Made by a program: the position numbers and the translations under genes
Notes under the pieces: model-generated
Told to the model about the DNA's origin: nothing
Databases searched by the model: none
The model's input: the letters and a program-made list of their open reading frames with translations, nothing else
Source: Rhizophlyctis rosea
Lineage: Eukaryota; Chytridiomycota; Chytridiomycetes; Rhizophlyctidales; Rhizophlyctidaceae
Assembly: GCA_027596075.1 (NCBI GenBank)
Contig: JADGJC010000577.1
Location: forward strand, 1,337 to 16,310
DNA: 14,974 nt
Direction: 5' to 3'
In this document: positions 8,231 to 14,974 of the stretch, in pieces
Layout of the letters: every line of letters begins with the position of its first letter
How positions within the stretch are numbered: position 1 is the first letter of the stretch

Positions 8231-9975
8231 ATGGACTTTAGATACTTTGATACTCTTATAAACTTCTCGAGGCGGCTCGATGCTGACTTGAGGGAAATAA
8301 CGTAGGTGAAGGGATTACCCTTCTGCAACCTGGTTGCTCCCATTCATATGAAACTGACCGCAAGTTGCCCTCATAGATCTGAACTTTCCCAGCCCGCTCC
8401 TCCACCCTCCACAACCGCCATCACTACTTTCAAAGTGAAATGTGAATCTCGCACCAACACACTCCAAGCTGACGTGGACGTTATCGAAACTACACTTGGC
8501 GGCGGGAAGAAGTCAAATGGCGGGGAGCGCATACCGACGATGGAGGAGCTGGTAGATGCGGCGGAGGACGCGGTTGGGCAGTTGCAGAAGCAGCATGATT
8601 TTGTGAAAAGGTGGTTGGAAGAATATGGATATGTTGGTCTAGGTTTGGATCGCTTTGGTGTTCGAGAGTCAGACCGGCGCGTCAACCCTCGTCCCTTCCC
8701 GTTTAAAGCTCCACCACAACCGTCGCAAACCAACGCACCAACAGAGGACGAACCAGTCCTTCCATCTTCTCCTCGACAGACATCCTCCGTTACTGCCACC
8801 ACTCCACCGCGACGTCCGTATGATCTCATCGAAGCTCCAAACGTCGACTCCCCACAAGCCCCAACATCTTTTGCCCTCCCGCTGAATGCCAAATCAAAAC
8901 GCTCCTACCTTTCACTTCAGACCCCAATTACGTCCAGTACGGGTGTAGGTGGAATGGCGGGCAACCCGACCAATCCGTATGACAGTGAGCCGGACAGTCC
9001 GACTTTGGAAGATTTCGGTGTTAGCAATTACAGTCTGGGTCTGATCGGAGGTAAGTGCATGGATGCAACTGTATTTTGCACCTGGACCGCCTGCTATATC
9101 TCGTGATATTGATGTCGTAAACTTGTTGATATAGGAAATACCTATGGACAGACACCTTCACTGGACCGGCGAACGGAGCATCACCCGTTATCCAGGTATG
9201 CCACGACTCTGGACATGGACGCTGAACACACCTCATCATCTCGTCGATTCGCAGCACTAAGACAATCTCCGACACCAACTCACCCGTCCCGCCGTCATTC
9301 CGTTATTCCGTGTCTTCGCGGGCATCGTCCAATCGGCGTCCATCAGATCCCAATTCCATGTTCAAGGGTCTACTTGCTAGCGTGGAGGAGGACGAGTATG
9401 CAACTTTACCCGAGTATTTGCGAACGCAGTTCAGCCTGAAGGTGAGTTTGAGGACTTATGAAGATACTACGATTTCTGTCTATTGAATGCTGATCCTTCT
9501 CTCAAATGTATTGCCAGCTCCTCAATGAGATGGTCTCAGGTACGCTATCAATGTCAGGCATAGAGCATTACGCTTGAGGGACACTGACTCCGCCAAACCA
9601 TTTTCACGACTATCAGAAATCAACGAGCATTTGACAGGTAACGCACTAATTGGACAATCGGCTTTTTGATTACACGGCAGGATGGGGGACTAATACTCCT
9701 GCAATCCATGTCAGATAAACGTTTCATGGCCGATGATGATTCGGAGGAAGATCAAGTCACATTGGACGAGTTAGTGAAATTGGCCCCAATGAGTAAACAT
9801 CGAACAGTTTTTACCCGTGACAATTTCCTTGCCACAGTGATTTACTAATGCCGGTATCTCAGTTGATCGCAGCAAAATGATGGGAGTCGTCACGGCATTA
9901 CTGCAGTTGCAGCGAGCTGCGGCTGTGCCTGGGACGCCGAGCGGAGGGGAGAAGAGATATCAGCTGATTTGTTGA
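8231..9975 (+). CDS. SKA3: SKA3-like spindle and kinetochore-associated protein
   Basis: Predicted 408-residue subunit of the Ska complex, which couples Ndc80-bound kinetochores to depolymerising microtubules. Eight exons: 8231-8301, 8377-9050, 9135-9195, 9255-9441, 9518-9539, 9617-9637, 9715-9792 and 9863-9975. Introns are 59-84 nt, all GT-AG and in phase; the last has TACTAAT before its acceptor. The start at 8231 is the first in-frame ATG, with G at -3 and +4. The N-terminus (about 1-107) resembles the SKA3 helical bundle: FDTLINFSRRLDADL, then long helices (about 46-64, 78-106) ending WLEEYGY, like the REYFQKYGY end of animal SKA3. After a Pro/Ser-rich linker comes SPTLEDFGVSNYSLGL (231-246), matching the repeated DFG/HFG-x-S-x-Y motif of SKA3. 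About eight S/T-P sites fit CDK control. The C-terminal helices (about 360-408, ending KRYQLI) may form a small winged-helix-like fold. Two exons are only 22 and 21 nt. Confidence 0.78.
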
Positions 9976-10290
9976 TGTGAGAAAATTATCATATGCTTGG
10001 GTCAACTGGTGTTGAGTGTCATGGTAGGATTTCTAGGTCATCTTGAAGTTCTTGGTGTTGTATGCTTCTTTCACCAAAGTTGGCATGATCGCACGCCGCA
10101 AACTACGAAAGGGTGGGAGTGCTTTTATGCCAGGCAACGACGAGTTCAGACTGCAAAAGCATGCATTTACGAAGAAGACGATCGTCAAGGTATATTGTCA
10201 GAGTTGAGGCTGCGAGTGAACTGGTATCATTCACGGCCAGTATCAGAATTTGTCGGCAGCATATCCACAACTTGTTGGGCATACACAACT
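9976..10290. other. Convergent 3' intergenic region between SKA3 and metacaspase
   Basis: A 315-bp gap separating the stop codons of two convergent genes. It must carry both 3' untranslated regions. A short plus-strand frame crosses it but starts at GTG, has no family resemblance and overlaps the metacaspase 3' exon. No AATAAA, RNA gene or repeat stands out. Confidence 0.4.
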
Positions 10291-12059
10291 TCAAATGATG
10301 GAGAACATGGTTGATCCCACATCCACTTTGTACGCCGTCGACATTTGCGGGACCTGCTTGTACCTTCCCGCCAATCGTTCCCTCGTCTGCTTCAGCACAT
10401 CCATGTATGTGAGACGATGGTGGTTTTCCTCTAGTGTCTCCAGGAGAGCCCACGACATGGCTCCGGTTGCGACATCTATTTGTGATGACATCGATGATTA
10501 TTGCTGAAAAGGTTGATGGGCAGCGAACAAATGAACAACTCACTTTCAATCTTAGCATCCGCACTAGTCTGATTATCCCTACAACCCGCAATCTGCACAA
10601 TAAACGCCTGACTCCCCTTATTTTTCATAACCTGCTGCTTAACCTGACTAACACCATCTCCATCGCTCGGCACCTGTGCCTGATGGTCATCACGACTGTC
10701 ATCGCCCCGGAACCAGTCCTTGATCTCCTTCAAGTGCGTTTGGTATTCTGTGTGCTCTCCTCGGAAGAATGCTTTGCCGGCCGCGATGGCGTGGACGAAC
10801 ATGGCGCGGGTGTTGTCTCGGACGACGATTTCGGCGTGGTCGGTTACGGAGTAGGTGTAGGGGAGGTCCATGATGGAGCCGGAGTGGCAGCAGTCGAAGA
10901 TTGCGGTGAGGCGGGAGCCGAAGGGGAGGGGGTGGACTAGGAGGGCGTTGAGTTCCTTTTGCGGGTTGGAGGCATTCAGTTTAATTTTCCGGGATGGTGA
11001 GAGTGTTGGTAATGGAGGGGTATACGTACATCATCGTGCATCTGACCCGCTGTGAGGTAGTCAAGCGGGACCAGTGTTTCGTCGGTGCCGTCCTGTTCGT
11101 CACCCTCTATGATAGCAATCCAGCATCAGGAAAATTGGACAATGCCATGTCACGGTTGAAACGCCTGAAACGTACCCGTATCCTTTGCTTGTGCTCCATG
11201 CCCTGATGCAGGAACTTGAGCACACGTTCCTCTGGATGAAGCTCCAACATCAGCAAAGCAACCTACCACTGTAATGGAAGAAGAATGCATCCCCCTCTTT
11301 TGCTCCTGCGACCAACCACCTGGAATGCAGCAAACGGGGTCAACCAGGGATGCATGGTGCATATTGTTCTCTCAACTCACTTCATGCTTTCGGTGATATT
11401 GGCTCTTGTGGGTATCAAGTGGGGCTCTTGTCCTTCCACATCGAGCATCACGCGGACTTCGTGTTCCGCAAATGGGTAGTTTGCGACCAACCATTTCCTG
11501 ACGTTATTCACATCGTTGTGGCAGCCGGCAAGTTGGGCTTTGGTGCCGGTGTAGTTGATGCCGATGAGGAGAGCACGGCGGACGCCTCCACTGCGGTTGT
11601 GATAAGGACTTAATCAGTTTTGATGGATCCCAAGAATCCCAAGGGCAATGACAGCTTGACGGCATCACCTCTTGGTATATGTACCCCATCTCGAAGCTTC
11701 TGTGGGGAATTGTTGCGCTTCATCTGGTTCCTCTTGCGGATGGTATGAGACGGAAGCGGGCTTGTAAGGGCCATAAGCGTTCTTTTGTAACTCGTGAATG
11801 ATTTGCGGGTCATTGTCGTCGGGGTCTTCCGCCTGGCGGAGATGCTCCACGTACTGGATGGGATGCGATGGGAGGAAAGATGAATTCATGTGAGGTTAGT
11901 AAACAAAAGGTTTCATGCATCCGATTGTTTACATTTGTCAATGTAAATAAACAAAACCATCATTCTCTGTCGATGAAAATGCCACGTCCTGCATAAATGA
12001 TGCTTGTTACTTACAGCTTCCAGACGCTCGTGCAGACGTTCTCTCAGTCCTCCCAACAT
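10291..12059 (-). CDS. MCA1: Type I metacaspase (Arg/Lys-specific cysteine protease)
   Basis: Cytosolic clan CD protease that cleaves after Arg or Lys, linked in fungi to stress, ageing and protein quality control. Minus-strand exons: 12059-12015, 11853-11669, 11590-11381, 11319-11267, 11202-11176, 11106-11030, 10955-10544 and 10475-10291, giving 397 residues. The p20 domain starts RRALLIGINY (81-90); HYSGHG carries catalytic His166; DEQDGTDE (176-183) is the acidic segment usual here; DCCHSGS carries catalytic Cys222. GCRDNQTSAD and GAMSWALLE mark the p10 region, and the end (QMSTAYKVDV) matches the family. His166 is assembled only by splicing. The N-terminus is uncertain. ATG at 11889 reads straight into exon 11853 and gives 394 residues. 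However, a GTAAGT donor at 12014, TACTAAC and a CAG acceptor at 11854 suggest that ATG is intronic, with the protein starting at 12059 or as far up as 12335. Confidence 0.85.
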
Positions 12060-12693
12060 TTTTTGGAAGTTTTCGTGTGAGGTCAAAGTGGTGAGCAAGA
12101 TGCCTTGTCCTAAAGTAGTAACTTGGAAGAGATGGGGACTGAAGACGCAGCCGGAGTGGGAGAGTGGATGCTTGACCGGCTTTTGAGGAGGGTTGGAGGG
12201 CAAAACAAGGTTTGGTGAAGGAGAGAATGGAGGTGGCTTTCTGCATCCGAACTCTGCAGCCCCCAGGCCCGCCGCAGGCCAGGCAACGTGTCCTCCGATT
12301 CCGCTATGTGTTACGAGATGCGTCTGCTGCGCCATGGACCCTTACAAGCCGCTTTGACGATTTGTGCTGGTGTCGCAGTGACTTCTCGCCTTCAGACGTA
12401 TGCATACGTAAGGGTAATGTTATGGTCTGATTTATATGCAACCTGGTCGAGCCAGTCTAAGAAAGATCAAACTGTTGATGCTCCCCTCTGGAAGGCGCAA
12501 GATGAAAAGCGATAGTCAAAATGACATCGATGTAAACGTTGGAAACGCGAGCCATCACATGTGCTGTCACGGACCTGGTTCATGTATATTGATATCATAC
12601 TTCCATAGAAATGAACCTTTACCGCTTTTGGCTTCACTTGATCATCCTTCTGAAGAGCACATCCCAAGTTATCTAAAGTCATGCAAGCGAGGC
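12060..12693. other. Intergenic region between UGT and metacaspase genes
   Basis: About 0.63 kb between two minus-strand genes. It holds the 3' end of the glycosyltransferase transcript and the metacaspase promoter. The part 12060-12335 is open in the metacaspase frame back to an ATG at 12335 and is Pro-rich in translation, so some of it could be coding if the true start is further upstream. No RNA gene, repeat or clear promoter element is recognised. Confidence 0.35.
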
Positions 12694-14304
12694 TCATTCT
12701 TCCTTCTGTGCCTTGCGTCCCGTTCCCTTCTTGCCGGCCGCCTTTCCAACATACAGCGAAAAGCGCACCACACCATACAAAAGTCCACCCAAAACGACGG
12801 ACAGCCCACCACCTATAACTACCAAAACATCCAGATAGTAGTACTCCCACCATTTCAGCTCCATATACTTCCCGACACTCATATCCTCTACACTATCCCT
12901 CCTAGCGCGCCACTCGATCCACCGAATCGCTTCCGAAGCCCCACCGGCGTCTTTGAAAAGCGCTTGCATCTTCTTCGCATGAACGCGATATACTGTCCCT
13001 TCTGTCGGGTCCATCATTTTCTGAATGGTCTTGCCGGCTTCCGCAGTTTTGAATGCAGAAGGTGGGAGGCACTCTCCGACTTTCGAGTCAATGATGCGGC
13101 GGCAGACGGAGTGGTGGTCGTTGGCGGTTGGGATGCCAAGGAGGGGAACGCCGAAGTAAAGAGCTTCGTGGATGCCGTTGTTACCTGCGTGGGTGATGAA
13201 GAGGGAAGTGGCGGGGTGAGCGACCAGGGAGAGCTGGGGAATCCAGCGCGCGTAGAGGATTTGGTGATTGGTTGGGAGCGTTGTTTGGCCCTCGGAAACA
13301 CCAGCGAAGGGGTCCCTTTTGGGAAGTAGGAACGATGATTGGGTTTTGGAAAGAGCCCAGATGACCTTGACGTTCGGGTTGGATTTGGTAAGAGTAGTGA
13401 GGGAGGTTTGGAGGTTCAAGAAGTCGGGCTCCTCCAGATGGACCATGGTGCCAAAGCTAACGATAATGAGGCGGGTAGAGTGGGAGTCGCCGATGAAGTC
13501 CTGGTATTGTTGCGGGACGGGCGGAATGGGCTCACGAATGATAGGACCGACGAGTTTCAAAAGCGGTGGTTGCATTCTAGGGTAGTCGAAGCCGTATACG
13601 GTCCATGACAAGACCAATTCTTCATGTATCAACTGCATCGTGGACCTCCCTAACGGCAAACCCAACCGTCTCTCAACGTCATGATACAGATTCGCCAACC
13701 CATTCAACCCGATCCGATTCGGCACGAACGATATGAAATTCATGAACCGCGATTTGAAGGACCTGTCCATATCGATGTCGGTTGCCATGACGGGAAGGAT
13801 AGGGCTAGGCAAGATTGCACCGGGTACGTCTGGAAGGAAGCTAGGGAGGGTCGGCCAGAGGATCACCAATTTCGACCCCGCAGCCTTACCAGCGTATGCA
13901 CACGCCGGCGCCATCCCGTCACAAACCACCACATCCGGCTTCAACCCCTCAAACACCTCCAGTGTCGGCGGCAATAGAGTCTCGTACCCCTCCGACAACA
14001 TCTGGAAAAGCCATTCGATTTGCTTGGTCATGGACAGTTTGGTGACGGTGAGGGTTTCGTTGAGATGTCGTTCATGGTGGGGGTGAATGCCGGTGGAGAC
14101 GAATGTGACGTTGGTGGGAATCCATTGCCTGCTCTGTTCGGCGGCGACGATGTAGGCGTTGTGGCCGGCGTCTGTGAGGGCTTGAGTGAGAGTGATGGGG
14201 ACAGTGAAGTGGCCGCGATAAGGTATGGAGGAGATGGCGATGTTCAAGGCGTGTGCCGGGAGGAGGATAGAAAGAATGGCGGCAAAGGGTGTGAGGAGTT
14301 TCAT
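12694..14304 (-). CDS. ER/secretory UDP-glycosyltransferase (GT1) with C-terminal membrane anchor
   Basis: Intronless gene for a 536-residue GT1 glycosyltransferase, which transfers a sugar from a UDP-sugar to a small lipophilic acceptor. The start at 14304 is chosen because a classic signal peptide follows (residues 1-19, Ala-His-Ala before the cut). The longer ORF back to 14442 would bury it. Catalytic candidates are His32 (RGHF) and Asp129 (VVVCDG). The donor-binding signature runs from WIPQ (354-357) through THAG (371-374), HE (379-380) and GVPLLGIP to ND-HH (395-398); the usual Asp-Gln pair is Asp396-His397. N-glycosylation sequons at about 65 (NVT) and 82 (NET) suit a luminal domain. 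A hydrophobic span (about 491-515) and a Lys-rich tail follow, the topology of animal UGTs and some fungal ones. The tail has Lys at -3 but no full KKxx motif. The acceptor cannot be told from sequence. Lack of introns contrasts with most neighbours. Confidence 0.88.
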   Translation of the reverse strand: MKLLTPFAAILSILLPAHALNIAISSIPYRGHFTVPITLTQALTDAGHNAYIVAAEQSRQWIPTNVTFVSTGIHPHHERHLNETLTVTKLSMTKQIEWLFQMLSEGYETLLPPTLEVFEGLKPDVVVCDGMAPACAYAGKAAGSKLVILWPTLPSFLPDVPGAILPSPILPVMATDIDMDRSFKSRFMNFISFVPNRIGLNGLANLYHDVERRLGLPLGRSTMQLIHEELVLSWTVYGFDYPRMQPPLLKLVGPIIREPIPPVPQQYQDFIGDSHSTRLIIVSFGTMVHLEEPDFLNLQTSLTTLTKSNPNVKVIWALSKTQSSFLLPKRDPFAGVSEGQTTLPTNHQILYARWIPQLSLVAHPATSLFITHAGNNGIHEALYFGVPLLGIPTANDHHSVCRRIIDSKVGECLPPSAFKTAEAGKTIQKMMDPTEGTVYRVHAKKMQALFKDAGGASEAIRWIEWRARRDSVEDMSVGKYMELKWWEYYYLDVLVVIGGGLSVVLGGLLYGVVRFSLYVGKAAGKKGTGRKAQKEE

Positions 14305-14900
14305 GGTTTGGCGATTATCTGAATGTAACTGGGAATGATTCGTACGACCCGTGCCGACCTGCATCAAAAAACTTGTTGGACAAGGGATGAGGCCAAACGG
14401 TCTTACGATCCTTATATGTTGTGCGTGAGCTTGATAATGCACATAATGTCATCACAAACTATGAAACTTTCCCTCACCTCAGTCTTCATTCAAGCAACCG
14501 GATAATGCGGCTGATCGGAAGTCCTCCGACATTCCGCCCACTTCCCTTCATCCTTCTCTTTGTTTGTGGCTCGCATCATGATCAGCAAGTCGCCCTGTGT
14601 TCATGACTTTACCAGTGTAACCGGTCGCCAACTGTTCCAATTGGCACGAGCTGCGCAAGTGCTAAAAATGGCCATATGAGCGAGTGCCGTCACCCCGTTA
14701 CATCTATCTCCCATCCTCAAAAATTCTGAAGCCATTTTCCGCTTGCAAACAAATGCCCAAGACAAAAATTGGAGCCAAGCTAATTGGTTCAGCGAGTGCA
14801 ACTACGAATAAATGGCAAAACCTTGGGCAACAGGCAACACGGATGGGAATGGTTTGAAATGGACAGGAATGATATGAAAACAAGATCACCGAAAAACTAG
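14305..14900. promoter_or_regulatory. Upstream region of the UGT gene, tRNA 3' flank
   Basis: About 0.6 kb between the UGT start and the tRNA-Asp 3' end. It should contain the UGT promoter and 5' leader. Short frames on both strands have no family resemblance. A T5 run on the minus strand (14896-14892) just beyond the tRNA is its Pol III terminator. Nothing else is identifiable. Confidence 0.35.
14892..14896 (-). terminator. Pol III terminator (T5) of tRNA-Asp
   Basis: Reading the minus strand, five T residues occur four bases after the discriminator base of the tRNA. This is the usual RNA polymerase III stop signal. Confidence 0.8.
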
Positions 14901-14972
14901 CTCTCAGTCCGGGAATTGAACCCGGGTCTCCCGCGTGACAGGCGGGGATACTAGCCACTATACTAACTGAGA
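14901..14972 (-). tRNA. trnD-GTC: tRNA-Asp (anticodon GTC)
   Basis: A 72-nt intronless tRNA. On the minus strand the acceptor arms TCTCAGT and ACTGAGA pair over 7 bp, with discriminator G at 14901, the identity base for tRNA-Asp. The anticodon stem CCCGC/GCGGG encloses the loop CTGTCAC with anticodon GTC. The T-arm CCGGG-TTCAATT-CCCGG contains the B box, and the D-arm has the TAGTATAGTGG form usual in eukaryotic tRNA-Asp. It starts only two bases from the window edge. CCA is not encoded, as expected for a eukaryotic nuclear tRNA. Confidence 0.97.
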
Positions 14973-14974
14973 TT

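Noticed and set aside
8371..8892. Minus-strand ORF opposite the large SKA3 exon
   Set aside because: Ser/Gly-rich shadow with no domain. SKA3 motifs read in the other direction.
9678..9714. Earlier CAG acceptor (9680) for the seventh SKA3 exon
   Set aside because: Joined to the preceding phase-1 exon it hits a stop within about a dozen codons. The acceptor at 9714 keeps the frame and gives a typical 77-nt intron.
12436..13329. Plus-strand ORF of 297 codons opposite the UGT C-terminus
   Set aside because: It is antisense to the conserved UGT signature region and has no family resemblance. The UGT frame is clearly the coding one.
14305..14442. Upstream in-frame extension of the UGT to the ATG at 14442
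   Set aside because: It would place 46 polar residues ahead of a classic signal peptide. The ATG at 14304 gives a normal secretory N-terminus.
1..14974. Biosynthetic gene cluster or defence island
   Set aside because: Neighbouring products belong to unrelated housekeeping processes and gene directions alternate. A metacaspase and a UGT side by side are not evidence of a cluster.

Overview
The window looks like nuclear DNA from an early-diverging fungus, most likely a chytrid-type lineage. Genes are split by many short introns (about 59-103 nt) with GTAAGT/GTATGT-type donors and CAG/TAG acceptors, one with a textbook TACTAAT branch site. Intergenic gaps are only 0.3-0.8 kb. The gene set mixes fungal features (Fun30-type remodeller, type I metacaspase) with ones better known from animals (SKA3, an MTFR1-like protein, an ER-type UDP-glycosyltransferase). 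The lineage is inferred from gene content; no marker gene fixes it. There are no plasmid, phage, CRISPR or transposon signatures.

Layout from left to right: (1) a Fun30/SMARCAD1-like SNF2 ATPase on the minus strand, cut by the left edge (1-2654); (2) a six-exon plus-strand gene for an MTFR1-like, proline-rich coiled-coil protein (3356-4666); (3) a small minus-strand RING1/RING2 protein that lacks the IBR domain (5134-5751); (4) a three-exon plus-strand gene for a two-pass membrane protein of unknown function (6588-7733); (5) an eight-exon plus-strand SKA3 kinetochore gene with two tiny exons (8231-9975); (6) a minus-strand type I metacaspase with seven or eight exons (10291 to about 12059); (7) an intronless minus-strand UDP-glycosyltransferase with signal peptide and C-terminal membrane anchor (12694-14304); (8) a minus-strand tRNA-Asp(GTC) at the right edge (14901-14972).

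Genes 1/2 and 3/4 are divergent pairs that share upstream regions. Genes 2/3 and 5/6 are convergent. Nothing suggests an operon or a biosynthetic cluster: the products belong to unrelated housekeeping processes (chromatin remodelling, mitochondrial dynamics, ubiquitin signalling, chromosome segregation, proteolysis, glycosylation). The points most worth following up are the SKA3 and MTFR1-like genes in a fungal-looking genome, and the shortened RBR-type protein that keeps a RING2 catalytic cysteine but lacks IBR and the last zinc ligands.

All exon boundaries were derived by hand from splice consensus, phase agreement and protein-family continuity. They have not been tested against transcripts.
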